In this document: one piece after another, positions 14,558-23,563 of the stretch
Layout of the letters: each line of letters starts with the position of its first letter
Numbering within the stretch: the first letter of the stretch is position 1
Source: a virus
Virus record (IMG/VR): IMGVR_UViG_3300019880_000008
Location: 1 to 26,414 of that record
Length of the DNA: 26,414 bases
Strand: one strand, 5' to 3'
Made by a program: the position numbers and the translations under genes
The notes under the pieces: model-generated
What the model was told of the DNA's origin: nothing
Seen by the model: the letters and a program-made list of their open reading frames with translations, nothing else
The model's database searches: none

Positions 14558-15118
14558 ATGGACGCGCAGACGGCCGCTGACATCCGAGTCTGTGAGCACT
14601 GCGGCGACGCGTTTGTGCGTCCCGCTGGGACCCGCCCGGGTCGGCGCTTCTGCAGCCGAGACTGCGGCTTCGCTGCGCGCCGCGCTGACCCGATAGCCCG
14701 GTTCTGGGCGCGCGTCGATAGGTCAGGTGGCCGCGCGGCATGCTGGCCCTGGCTCGGCGCCAAGACACGCGGCCGCGGTCGGTGGAAGGTCGACGGACGA
14801 CAGGTCTATGCCTATCGGTACGCATATGAGGTGCTCGCCGGTCCGATTCCCGATGGCCTCGTGCTTGACCACCTGTGCCGTAACCCACAGTGCTGCAACC
14901 CCAGACACCTAGAGCCGGTCACATCGAGCGAGAACACGAGGCGCGGCGTCTTGGGCGTGCCGAGGCCGCAGCAGGTGCGCGAAGCAATCTCCGCAGGCCA
15001 CCTCACTTCAGAGCGTAGTAAGGCCGCCGTCGCGGCTAGGCGTGGCGTCACGCGGGACCCCTCAATAGGTCGCAAGATCAGTGCTACGAAGCGCGCCGCT
15101 TACGGGACGATGCCATGA
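14558..15118 (+). CDS. Free-standing HNH homing-type endonuclease
   Basis: The 186-aa product is a probable DNA-cutting selfish element. An N-terminal zinc finger shows Cys12, Cys15, Cys32 and Cys36 (CEHCGDAF...FCSRDCG). The region FWARVDRSGG...CWPWLGAKTRGRG and GPIPDGLVLDHLCRNPQCCN lead into the HNH motif. Asp104-His105, Asn114 and His117 are the likely catalytic and metal residues, followed by NTRRG. The C-terminal 50 residues (SERSKAAVAARRG, SIGRKISATKRAA) look like a DNA-binding helical module. ATG 14558 lies two bases after the chaperone stop with a weak GGGGG site. Its stop overlaps the tape measure start as ATGA (15115-15118), so it sits inside the tail operon without breaking a gene. 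Confidence 0.85.
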   Translation: MDAQTAADIRVCEHCGDAFVRPAGTRPGRRFCSRDCGFAARRADPIARFWARVDRSGGRAACWPWLGAKTRGRGRWKVDGRQVYAYRYAYEVLAGPIPDGLVLDHLCRNPQCCNPRHLEPVTSSENTRRGVLGVPRPQQVREAISAGHLTSERSKAAVAARRGVTRDPSIGRKISATKRAAYGTMP

Positions 15119-18100
15119 GCGGCGCGACGATCAACATCAGATGGGTCCTCGACGTCGTCGATCGCGGCGAGACCGCGAAGATGCTGAAACAGGACCGTGC
15201 TATCCGCACAGGCCTCGCGCAGACCGACGCGCAGTACCACAAGACGGCCGCGTCGGCGGCATCCGCTTCCGCGCGGCAGGTGCAGGCATCCCAGCGCGCC
15301 GCGACCGCGACACGCCAGGAGGGCCGCGCGCAGGTAACGGCGTCCGCAGAGGTGCAGCGGTACGCCGCAGCTCAGCGTGAGGCGCTCACGATCGGCTCGA
15401 GGATCATCGCGCAGTCCGCCGAGGTCACAGCGGGCTACCGCCGCGAGGGCCGAGCCGCATCGGCGAGCGCGGCACAAGTCTCGCGTGCCGCGCGTATCCG
15501 TGCCTCAGCGGCGTCTGCTGCGCGGCGCGGCGCGGGTGCAGTCATTGGCGCTGGTGCGGCGGTGGGTGGCGCGGTCCGTAACGCCGCCTCGACAGCTGGC
15601 GTCGGTGTGGGGCTCGCGGGGTTCGCTGGGGTCGCTGTCGCGGCGAAAGAAACGATCGGGTTCGACAAGGCGCTGCGGAACGTCAACTCGATCGCGCAGC
15701 TCTCCGAGAAGCGACTACAGGCCGTGGGTGCCGCGCTGCGGTCCCTCGCGGGGAAGACCGCGCAGGCCCCAAAGACGCTCGCTGAAGGGATGTACGACCT
15801 CGTGTCGTCGGGCTTCAACGCGAAGCAGTCCCTCACCATCGTCGGCGCGGCCGCTCGAGCCGCGACCGCGGGCCTCACCACGACAGATGTCTCGACGAAG
15901 GCGGTCGCGGCGGTCCTGAACGCCTACCACCTGTCCGCGGACAAGGCGCGAGCCGTCAGCGACACGCTGTTCGCGACCGTCAATCGCGGCGTCATTACCT
16001 TCGAAGACCTCGCGTCCAACATCGGGACGGTCCTGCCGTTCGCCTCGTCGCTCGGAGTGAACCTCGGACAGGTCGGCGCTGCGATCTCCACGATGACGAA
16101 GCAGGGGATCTCCGGCGAGCTCTCTATCACGTTCCTCAAGAACGCGATGGTGTCGTTCCTGAAGCCCTCCGTGGGGATGGCGGCAGCGCTCAAGAAGACG
16201 GGCGCGTCGTCCGCCGAAGCGCTGATCAAGCAAAAGACGTTCGCGGGTGCGCTGAAGGCCGTCATCGCGACTACCGACGGCTCAAAGAAGTCGATCGCGA
16301 AGCTTTTCCCGAACATCAGGTCACTGACGGCCGCACTCGCGTTGACCGGGAAGAACAGCAAGTCAGCGGCAGCGGACATCAAGTTCTTCAAGAACACCTC
16401 GGGTCAAACCAGCCTCGCGCTCTCCCAGCAGTCGCAGTCGATCAGCTACCAGTGGAAAAAGCTGAAGGCCGAGGCGTCCTCGCTCGCGATCGGGCTCGGC
16501 ACCAAGCTGGTGCCCGCCGGGCTGAAAGTGCTGGGTGTCCTCACCTCGATCGGGAACAAGAGCACCCCGGCAGGCGGCGCGGTCTCGAGCGTCCTCGGCG
16601 GGCTGTCCGCTGGGCTGAAGGGGCACGACGCGCCGAGCAAGGTCACTGCCGCCCCGCGCGTCGCTGGGCACATGCGTGGCCCGGACGAAGTACAGGAACC
16701 GTCGAAGGTCGCGCAGGTCGCCGCGAAGATCGGGCAGGGCGCGCGCACCATCGGCACGGCCGCTGTCTCCGCCGGGAAGCAGCTCCTCGACGCGTTCAAG
16801 CCGGCGCTCCCGTTCCTACAGAACATCCTGCTGCCGCTGCTCATCGGGATCGGCAAGGGTGTCCTCGGGTCCGTCGTCGCGGCGTTCAAGGTCCTCGTCC
16901 CGATCATCAAAGTCGTCGCGACCGTCCTCGGCGCCGTCGGTCGGGTCGCCGCGCCGTTCAAGAGTGTCATCGAAGGCATCGGGACCGTGATCGGGTTCGT
17001 CGCCGCCGGCCCCATCCTGAAGTTCCTCGGTGCGCTCGGGAAGATCGGCATCGTCTTCACAATCCTCGCGGTCCCAGTGCGCCTCGTGACCGGCCTATTC
17101 GGGCTCGCCGGCAAAGCGATTGGCAAACTCCCTAGCGTCCTGCAGAAACTCGGCGGCCTGCTCGAGAAGGTAGGCGGCTGGTTCGGCAAACTGCCCGGCA
17201 AGATCGGCAGCGTCGCCGGTGGGGTGCTGAGCGCCGCTGGGCATCTCGCGATCTCCGCAGGCAAAGGGCTGGCGAGCCTCCCCGCGAAGCTCGCCGTGAA
17301 CGCGTACTCCGCGGGGCGCGCGGTCATCGACAAGCTCGGCTCGTGGATCGGGAAAGCCGGGAGCGTCGCCCGCAAGATCGCGAGCGTCATCGTCGGGGCG
17401 ATCCGTAGCCTGCCTGGGAAGGTCGCGGGGCTTGCCAGCGACCTCGTCAAGACGTTCGCGGACCTCGGAAAGAAAATCGTCTCGGCGATCGTGAAGGGGA
17501 TCAAAAGCGCCCCGGGCGCGGTCATCGACGCGATCAAGTCGCTAGTTCCGAACGCCGCGAAGGGCGTCGTCGACAAAGCACTCGGCCTCGCTGACAAAGT
17601 CAATCCGGTGAAGCTGTTCAAACGGCGTGGCGGGGTCGTGAAGCGCTACCAGGGCGGCGGTCTCGTCGACGCGTTCGTGTCCCCCGGCGAGCAGGTGCTC
17701 TACGGCGCCTCCAGCTGGACGGTGCCGGGCCCGCGCACGGCCGCGGACAGCGTGTTCGCGCGGCTCCCCGTAGGCGCCGCTGTCCTCACCGGTGACGGCC
17801 AGTCGCGGATGTCCGCTGGCGCGTCGATCGCGGAAGCGATCGCGACACAGGCACCACACTTCGCGGCAGGCGGGATCGTCCGCGGGAAGGTCTCCACGTT
17901 CGGTCCACCCACCGAGCCGAGAGGCAAGACAGCATCCGGTGCGACATCTGGTGCTCGAGGGGTCGCTATCCGCCCTGGCGCGACCTACCAGTCCGGTCGC
18001 TCAACGCTCGGGCAGTACTGGCGGATCACAATCGCGGGTCACTCCGGCGCGCTGAAGCAAACCGATCTCGGGCCGAACGAGAGCACCGGCCGACGGATCG

Positions 18101-20463
18101 ACGTGACGGGCGCCGGCGCGAAATTCCTGGGCATCGACCCGAGGCACTTCCCGACCGACAGCACCGGCACCGCGGAACTCCTCGGTAAGTCAGCGAAGGG
18201 CGCGAAGGGCAGCGTCAAGGGGCGCGTCCCGATCATCCTCGGGCGCTCCCGCTCCCGCGCTGGCCTCGTCGCGGACGCGCTCTCTCAGGGCGTAGACGCA
18301 GGCGCGGCTGGGCTCACGAGAGCGGAGATCGCGCGCGCGAACCGCGGCGCACGAGGCGCTGAGCTCAGCCCGATCATCGCCGCGATCGCGGAACAGACCG
18401 GCGCGGTCGACAAGGCCAGCAGCAGCCTCAGCGTCATCAAGGGCGGCACCGCAAAGGGCTCCGGGGGCGCCGCACGGCTCGAGTCCGTCGCGTCACGAAT
18501 CAAGGTGCCCTACGTGTACGGCGGCGGCCACAGCGGGTTCTCCTCGAACCCCGCCGGCCTGGACTGCTCCGGTTACCTCTCTGACGTCCTTCACTTCGGT
18601 GGCGCAAGCCCCACCCTAAAGGCACCCGCTGCCACCGGTGGCCTCTCAAGCTATGGGCAGAGCGGCGCCGGCCGCTACGTCACGATCCACATCCGCAACA
18701 GTGCGCCAGCGCACACGATGCTCACGATCGGCGGGCGCGGCTACTCCTCGGGGAACCGCGCGACGGGGCGGCTCTCTGGCCGTAACGACGTCAGCGCCGC
18801 GTATCTCTCCACCCTCCCGACGAAGCGGCACCCCATCGGGTTGCGCCGCGGCGGGATCATCGGACGGTTCCGCACAGGCGGGAGCATCCCCGGCGCGGGT
18901 GGCGCGCTCAGCACGGGTGTCTCGAGGGCCCTGACGTTCGCGGGCGGCTCCCTCAACAAGCTCGACGAAGTGATCGGGCACGCCGCGCAGGCAAGGCTCG
19001 ATGCGCTGTACAAGGCGATCCTCGCGCGGGTGCGCAAGGGCGGGGACGCGAAGACCGTGAAGCGGCTGCAGGCCGTGCTGAGCCTCATCGACTTCGAGGT
19101 CGGCCGGCGTATCGGGGCACTCCAAGCCTCGATCGAGAAGCGCACCACCGGCATCGAACACGGCCAGAACGTCGTAGACCGCACGCTACGCAAGCAGGGC
19201 CTCGACACCTCAAGTGTCGCGGGGCTCAACGTGCAAGCAGCAGCGGACGCGCAGCAGACCAAGGCGCGCCAGAAGAACGTCGCAGACGCAAAGCGCGCGC
19301 TCGCGATCGCGAAGCGCACAGGGAACCGCCAGCAGATCGCTGCCGCGGCCTCCCAGCTCACGCAGGCCCAAGAAGACCTCGACGAGTCCGTCACGAAGGG
19401 CATCGAGGACACACGGGCGCTCGTCATCGCGACGCAGCAGGACGTCATCGACCGCACCAGCCGAGCGATCGAAGAAGCCCACGCCCAGCTCGACCGTTCC
19501 CTGCGGAAGGCTGGGGTCGACGCCGGGTCCGCAGCGGGGATCGCGGCGACCACCGGCGTCGACGACGCGACCGTCGCGATGCGTGCCTCGGTCGTTGACA
19601 GCGTCAGCGCCGCGCTCGCGCACACCGCAGACGCCGGTGCACGCCAGCAGCTCACCGACCAGCTCAACCAGGCACGCTCGGATCTCGACGAGGCGCTCAC
19701 TGTCCAGATCGAGGATCGCCGCGCACTGATCCGCCAGGCAGCGCAGGAAGCCGTCGACACAGCGTCCTTCGGGGTCGACTCGATCCAGAACGCTCTGTCG
19801 GGCCTCGATATCAGCGAGCGCCTGAACCGCACCGCGGAAACACCCGCAGGGCTCCTGCAGAAGGCGCAGGCGATCCAGTCGCAGCTGATCCCGGTGCTGC
19901 AGAACTCGCTAGCGGCACTGAACAAGCAGTACGGGGCGCTCCTCTCGATCCAGGACAGCGCCGGCGCGCGCCAGGTGCTCCTCAGCATCCAGCAGGCAGG
20001 TAACGACATCGCGAGCGCGCTGGCGGACAGCGCTGACCTGATCCGCCAGGCCGCGGAGCAGGCCGCGCAGGAAACGGTGGACCGCGCCGCGCACGGCACC
20101 TCGCTCGCGCAGCTCGGGGAGCAGCGCCTCGAGCTCGAGCAGCGCCTCGCGGGCACATTCGACGCAGGCGGACAGTCCCGCGCGGACTACATCAACCAGG
20201 TCCTCATCCCGTCGCTGAATACCGAGCTCGCCGCGCTGAACGCGCAGCTGAACACCGCGAGCAAGGAAGGCGACGCGACACTCGCCAACCAGATCGCCGA
20301 GGCGATCGCCGGGAAGCAAAACGAGCTGCTGCAGTCCCAACTCGACGCGATGGAAGAGGTCGCTCAAAACACCAGCGACCGGAAGGTCGGCGGCACGCTC
20401 GGCTTCAACTACGGGAACGAGTCGCTCTCCGACGCGATCATCGCTGTAGGGAACGGCTCGTGA
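15115..20463 (+). CDS. Tape measure protein with RlpA-like and NlpC/P60 domains
   Basis: The 1782-aa product sets tail length and probably helps DNA pass the cell wall. Residues 1-150 are Ala/Arg-rich helix. About 178-470 is a PhageMin_Tail-type domain (GFDKALRNVNSIAQLSEKRL, MYDLVSSGFNAKQSL). About 560-668 is strongly hydrophobic. YQGGGLVDAFVSPGEQVLYG follows near 845. About 923-1025 resembles an RlpA-like double-psi barrel (STFGPPTEP, then TDLGPNESTGRRIDVTG with Asp984). About 1125-1225 is an NlpC/P60 peptidase-like domain with VPYVYGGGHSGF, LDCSGYL (Cys1151) and SAPAHTML (His1200). Residues 1345-1765 are coiled-coil-like with four imperfect repeats. The ATG overlaps the HNH stop by four bases. 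By the usual 0.15 nm per residue, full-length use would give a tail below about 270 nm. Confidence 0.92.
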   Translation: MSGATINIRWVLDVVDRGETAKMLKQDRAIRTGLAQTDAQYHKTAASAASASARQVQASQRAATATRQEGRAQVTASAEVQRYAAAQREALTIGSRIIAQSAEVTAGYRREGRAASASAAQVSRAARIRASAASAARRGAGAVIGAGAAVGGAVRNAASTAGVGVGLAGFAGVAVAAKETIGFDKALRNVNSIAQLSEKRLQAVGAALRSLAGKTAQAPKTLAEGMYDLVSSGFNAKQSLTIVGAAARAATAGLTTTDVSTKAVAAVLNAYHLSADKARAVSDTLFATVNRGVITFEDLASNIGTVLPFASSLGVNLGQVGAAISTMTKQGISGELSITFLKNAMVSFLKPSVGMAAALKKTGASSAEALIKQKTFAGALKAVIATTDGSKKSIAKLFPNIRSLTAALALTGKNSKSAAADIKFFKNTSGQTSLALSQQSQSISYQWKKLKAEASSLAIGLGTKLVPAGLKVLGVLTSIGNKSTPAGGAVSSVLGGLSAGLKGHDAPSKVTAAPRVAGHMRGPDEVQEPSKVAQVAAKIGQGARTIGTAAVSAGKQLLDAFKPALPFLQNILLPLLIGIGKGVLGSVVAAFKVLVPIIKVVATVLGAVGRVAAPFKSVIEGIGTVIGFVAAGPILKFLGALGKIGIVFTILAVPVRLVTGLFGLAGKAIGKLPSVLQKLGGLLEKVGGWFGKLPGKIGSVAGGVLSAAGHLAISAGKGLASLPAKLAVNAYSAGRAVIDKLGSWIGKAGSVARKIASVIVGAIRSLPGKVAGLASDLVKTFADLGKKIVSAIVKGIKSAPGAVIDAIKSLVPNAAKGVVDKALGLADKVNPVKLFKRRGGVVKRYQGGGLVDAFVSPGEQVLYGASSWTVPGPRTAADSVFARLPVGAAVLTGDGQSRMSAGASIAEAIATQAPHFAAGGIVRGKVSTFGPPTEPRGKTASGATSGARGVAIRPGATYQSGRSTLGQYWRITIAGHSGALKQTDLGPNESTGRRIDVTGAGAKFLGIDPRHFPTDSTGTAELLGKSAKGAKGSVKGRVPIILGRSRSRAGLVADALSQGVDAGAAGLTRAEIARANRGARGAELSPIIAAIAEQTGAVDKASSSLSVIKGGTAKGSGGAARLESVASRIKVPYVYGGGHSGFSSNPAGLDCSGYLSDVLHFGGASPTLKAPAATGGLSSYGQSGAGRYVTIHIRNSAPAHTMLTIGGRGYSSGNRATGRLSGRNDVSAAYLSTLPTKRHPIGLRRGGIIGRFRTGGSIPGAGGALSTGVSRALTFAGGSLNKLDEVIGHAAQARLDALYKAILARVRKGGDAKTVKRLQAVLSLIDFEVGRRIGALQASIEKRTTGIEHGQNVVDRTLRKQGLDTSSVAGLNVQAAADAQQTKARQKNVADAKRALAIAKRTGNRQQIAAAASQLTQAQEDLDESVTKGIEDTRALVIATQQDVIDRTSRAIEEAHAQLDRSLRKAGVDAGSAAGIAATTGVDDATVAMRASVVDSVSAALAHTADAGARQQLTDQLNQARSDLDEALTVQIEDRRALIRQAAQEAVDTASFGVDSIQNALSGLDISERLNRTAETPAGLLQKAQAIQSQLIPVLQNSLAALNKQYGALLSIQDSAGARQVLLSIQQAGNDIASALADSADLIRQAAEQAAQETVDRAAHGTSLAQLGEQRLELEQRLAGTFDAGGQSRADYINQVLIPSLNTELAALNAQLNTASKEGDATLANQIAEAIAGKQNELLQSQLDAMEEVAQNTSDRKVGGTLGFNYGNESLSDAIIAVGNGS
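19168..20370 (+). repeat. Four imperfect ~100-residue repeats in the tape measure C-terminus
   Basis: Units begin near residues 1352 (NVVDRT), 1443 (DVIDRT), 1545 (EAVDTA) and 1653 (ETVDRA), at spacings of 91, 102 and 108. Units 1 and 2 share QLTQAQEDLDESV...IEDTRAL against QLNQARSDLDEAL...IEDRRAL. Units 3 and 4 are more divergent. They are protein-level repeats with no long exact DNA identity. Confidence 0.55.
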
Positions 20464-20496
20464 GACACGCCCACTCGACAGTAGAAGGGAGGCTCA

Positions 20497-22533
20497 GTGC
20501 GGACTAAGAACTCGGTCATAGTGCTGGGCCCAGACGGGCGGCCCCTCGCGGGTGCCTCGGTGCACACCGTGGTCCGCGCGACCGGCGTCGACGCGTCCGT
20601 GTACGCCGCCGAGACCGGCGCGACACCAGGCACCAACCCCGCCGTCACCAACACGCACGGGCGCGTCACGCAGTGGCTAGAGCGAGGCGCGTACACCTCA
20701 ACTATCACCGGCGAAGGGATTGAAGCCTACCTCGAGGAGTGGGATAGCTCACCAGCGAGCGACGGCGCTATCGACCATGCGTGGGTGCCTAACAACCTGA
20801 TTGATGCGCAGCTCGTCGCGATGTCCCTCAAGCCCTCGGGCACAGCCGCGATCACCGACGAGGCGCTGCGCAGGATCGGCACAGGCGCCGACCAAGTTGT
20901 CGCGGGGAACGACCCGCGCCTCGGGGGCACACTCGCGACCCGCAGCGTCCTCGACATCGGGATCCTCAACCAGACCCGCGCCGGCCACGTCCTCGGCGTC
21001 GTCTCGGACTTCGCCAGCGCCCTTGGGCTCCCAACGCCAGTCGGGCTGTTCAACCTCAGCAATACGACGAACAACGGCAGCGGCGGCGCGCTCATCAACA
21101 AGGGCAGCGTCCCATTCGGGCCTGGGATCATGGGCGCAGCTACAGAGGCCGCGCTCTTCGCCGGATCCACCGCGCAGGCGCTCTTTGTCGTTGACACCGG
21201 CGGCGGCGACCCTTTCCGGCTGAAGGTCGGGACGTGGGGAGCGTGGTCGCGGACAGCGAAGCGCGGTGTCGCGCAGTTCGTCGTCTCGAAGCTGCACACC
21301 TCGACAGCGGCTAACAACTGGTTTGACCTACAGGTCGGGTCAACGAACGTCTTGTCCGCGCGCGCGTGGATCGGGGGCACCCCGACAGAAGTCGCTGGCA
21401 CGACCGACATCGCAGACGATCGCTGGCACTTCATCGTGGTGACCTACGACGGCTCCATCCTGCGCGCCTACGTCGATGGCGTCCTAGAGGGGTCTGTGGC
21501 GGTGACCGGTGGCCTGCTCAGCGGTGGAGCATGTCCGTTCAATATCGGCGCGGCGGCTGCGGACGGGTCGACTGCTGCCAGCTTTCCGCACTTCGGGCGC
21601 ATCGACGAGGCATTCGTGACACCTGACGTACTCTCGGCCGACCAGGCCAGGCTGCTGTACTGCGCGAGGTTCGCCCACGGCTACTCGGCCACACCCCTAC
21701 GAGCGAGCCTGGGTGTGCGGCGGCCCCGTAAGGGCGGCCCACTCGTCTCCGGTGACTTCCCATCGCAGCCGCTCAGGCTGCACAACTTCACGGCTGCCGC
21801 CGTGACGGACGCCGGATCGAACAATCAGAGCCTGACGAACACCAATGCTGCGGTCGCGGTAGCGGGGGCTGATGGAGCGCAGAACGGGGCGTTCAACTTC
21901 GTCGGCGCGTCCTCGCAGTCGCTCACCTCGACTGACACGGGTCTTCCTTCTGGCACAGCCGCGGCGACACTCGGCTGCTGGGTGAAGAGCACACTCGGTG
22001 GTAGCGGATCTGCCGTGAATGTCGTCTCGTACGGTTCAGGGTCGACCTACAGGTGCCTTTCGATCGGCCCAGCTGGCCTGCCCACCGTCGCGGATAACGC
22101 CGAAGGGACCGCCGGCTCGAAGGCCACAGGCACGGTGTCACTGCTCGACGGGCTTTGGCATTTCATGGTCGGAGTATTCGACCCCGCGGCCGCTGATGGG
22201 CTGCTACGAAAGCTCTACGTCGACGGGAAACTCGTCGGTGCCCAGACGGCGGCGCTTGTAGCGGTGACCCTCGCTGGGGCGGGCGGGTTTGCCATCGGGC
22301 GAACGAATAGCCCGCCGCTGTATTTCACCGGGCAGATCGACGGCGTGTTCCTGCACAGTGCCGCGCTCACCGCGAGCCAGATCGCGTCCCTCTACGCGAA
22401 GGGATCGCTCGCGCTTCCATCGTCCCCCAAGGCCACCGACGCGCACGTCGAGGCGTTCGACGCGGCGAACATCTGGGCCGTCTTCGACACGCTCGAATCA
22501 CAGCACCAGGTCGATCTAGCGGTCTCCGCATGA
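20497..22533 (+). CDS. Tail fibre with two LamG/concanavalin-like domains
   Basis: The 678-aa product is a probable glycan-binding receptor protein. Residues 1-80 form a beta domain (VIVLGPDGRPLAGASVHTVV) of the kind that attaches phage fibres. Residues 85-145 contain PSGTAAITDEALRRIGTGAD and VVAGNDPRLG, common in fibre linkers. The first LamG-like domain spans about 211-395 (DDRWHFIVVTYDGSILRAYV, then DGVLEGS, FGRIDEAFV). The second spans about 464-637 (LWHFMVGVFDPAAADGLLRK, LYVDGKLVG, FTGQIDGVFL). GTG 20497 follows AGAAGGGAGG. The stop overlaps the next start as ATGA at 22530-22533. It lies between the tape measure and distal tail genes, which is not the commonest order. Confidence 0.8.
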   Translation: MRTKNSVIVLGPDGRPLAGASVHTVVRATGVDASVYAAETGATPGTNPAVTNTHGRVTQWLERGAYTSTITGEGIEAYLEEWDSSPASDGAIDHAWVPNNLIDAQLVAMSLKPSGTAAITDEALRRIGTGADQVVAGNDPRLGGTLATRSVLDIGILNQTRAGHVLGVVSDFASALGLPTPVGLFNLSNTTNNGSGGALINKGSVPFGPGIMGAATEAALFAGSTAQALFVVDTGGGDPFRLKVGTWGAWSRTAKRGVAQFVVSKLHTSTAANNWFDLQVGSTNVLSARAWIGGTPTEVAGTTDIADDRWHFIVVTYDGSILRAYVDGVLEGSVAVTGGLLSGGACPFNIGAAAADGSTAASFPHFGRIDEAFVTPDVLSADQARLLYCARFAHGYSATPLRASLGVRRPRKGGPLVSGDFPSQPLRLHNFTAAAVTDAGSNNQSLTNTNAAVAVAGADGAQNGAFNFVGASSQSLTSTDTGLPSGTAAATLGCWVKSTLGGSGSAVNVVSYGSGSTYRCLSIGPAGLPTVADNAEGTAGSKATGTVSLLDGLWHFMVGVFDPAAADGLLRKLYVDGKLVGAQTAALVAVTLAGAGGFAIGRTNSPPLYFTGQIDGVFLHSAALTASQIASLYAKGSLALPSSPKATDAHVEAFDAANIWAVFDTLESQHQVDLAVSA

Positions 22534-23084
22534 GAACCCAAGCCGCCGAGCTCGGGAGCCTCGGATCGCTCATGTCCGTGCCGGTCGGCGGCCAGATCGC
22601 CGGTCCGTACTCTGCTCTGCCCGTGGTGCCTGGTGCGGTGTTCGACTGGGCGGACGGCGGTCTCATCGACCGGTCCACTTACGCCGCGTTCTATGCCGCC
22701 CAAGGCGGCAGCGCTCATGTGTACAACGGCGGCGTTGACCCCGGCTCCAACAAGGTCCGCAAGCCCGACAAGCGCGGCCGGGTCGCTATCGGAGCTGACA
22801 ACTTCGGCCAGGGCGCCGCCGGGCGACTCACTGTCTTCAATCGTGCCCTTGGGCAGAACGGTGGCGAGGAGCGCCATCAAAACACGGTTTCGGAGCTAGC
22901 GAATCACTCTCACCAGATCCCGATGTTCTCGGCGAATGCTGGTCATGGCTATTTCGCGAGTTACGTCCAAGCGAGCGACGGCTGGACGGGAATCGGGAGT
23001 CTCTCTCCAACTCAGGGCGCCGACTTCCCGCACAACAACCTCCAACCGTATGAGATAGACACAATTATCGTCAGAATCGCATGA
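22530..23084 (+). CDS. Tail collar / short tail fibre protein (gp12-like tip)
   Basis: The 184-aa product resembles the collar domain of short tail fibres. What is seen: GAVFDWADGGLIDRSTYAAF (about residues 35-54), NKVRKPDKRGRVAIGADNFG, then NGGEERHQNTVSELANHSHQ with His126-x-His128. The ending NNLQPYEIDTIIVRIA is diagnostic for collar tips. In T4 gp12 an HxH pair binds a metal ion on the trimer axis; the same is inferred here. The start is ATG 22530 (ATGA overlap with the fibre gene). The stop overlaps the LAGLIDADG gene as ATGA (23081-23084). The protein is short, so it may cap a fibre formed with the preceding LamG protein. Confidence 0.85.
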   Translation: MRTQAAELGSLGSLMSVPVGGQIAGPYSALPVVPGAVFDWADGGLIDRSTYAAFYAAQGGSAHVYNGGVDPGSNKVRKPDKRGRVAIGADNFGQGAAGRLTVFNRALGQNGGEERHQNTVSELANHSHQIPMFSANAGHGYFASYVQASDGWTGIGSLSPTQGADFPHNNLQPYEIDTIIVRIA

Positions 23085-23563
23085 GTCGCTTTCGCTCTCA
23101 GGAGTTCGCCGCGGGATGGCTGTCGGGCATGATCGACGGCGAGGGCAGCGTGTACATCGGCCCGGGCCGAGGGCGCTACGTGAAGATCGCGAGCACCGAC
23201 CACAACCTCGTCGACGCGACGATTGAGGCGCTCGCCATGTTCGACATCGACGCGCGGGTCCAAGTCACCCGCCACGACCACGAGCGGTGGGCCGACCTCT
23301 ACAACGTGGTCGTCGAGCGCCGCGAGCTTGTCCATCGCCTGCGCGATGTCGTGGACCTCCAGCACATGCTCAAGTCGAAGAAGCTCGCGGCCATCGGCGA
23401 TATAGACGTGACGGCCCACGGGGCTCACAACGCCGCCAAGACGCACTGTCCGCACGGTCACCCCTACGACGAGGCGAACACGTACGTGTACAACAACCAG
23501 CGCTTCTGTCGGGCGTGCAATCGCGCTCAGTATCACCAGCGCAAGCGGAGGGCCGTTGCGTGA
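23081..23563 (+). CDS. LAGLIDADG-type homing endonuclease with C-terminal zinc finger
   Basis: The 160-aa product has one LAGLIDADG motif, WLSGMIDGEGSVYIG (residues 13-27, likely catalytic Asp19 and Glu21), so it should act as a dimer. Residues 30-110 keep the family alternation (YVKIASTDHNLVDATIEALA, HERWADLYNVVVERRELVHR). The end, CPHGHPYDEANTYV...RFCRACNRAQYHQRKR, has Cys123, His125/His127, Cys143 and Cys146. I know this module mainly from the C-termini of phage HNH endonucleases. Both ends are coupled: ATGA overlap with the collar gene and GTGATG overlap with the next gene. No gene appears interrupted. Single-motif length is normal; the extra finger is the oddity. Confidence 0.85.
   Translation: MSRFRSQEFAAGWLSGMIDGEGSVYIGPGRGRYVKIASTDHNLVDATIEALAMFDIDARVQVTRHDHERWADLYNVVVERRELVHRLRDVVDLQHMLKSKKLAAIGDIDVTAHGAHNAAKTHCPHGHPYDEANTYVYNNQRFCRACNRAQYHQRKRRAVA

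Noticed and set aside
18741-20156. 471-codon minus-strand frame opposite the tape measure
   Set aside because: Ser/Ala/Arg/Cys-rich translation typical of antisense to Ala/Gln-rich coiled coil; no coding signature.
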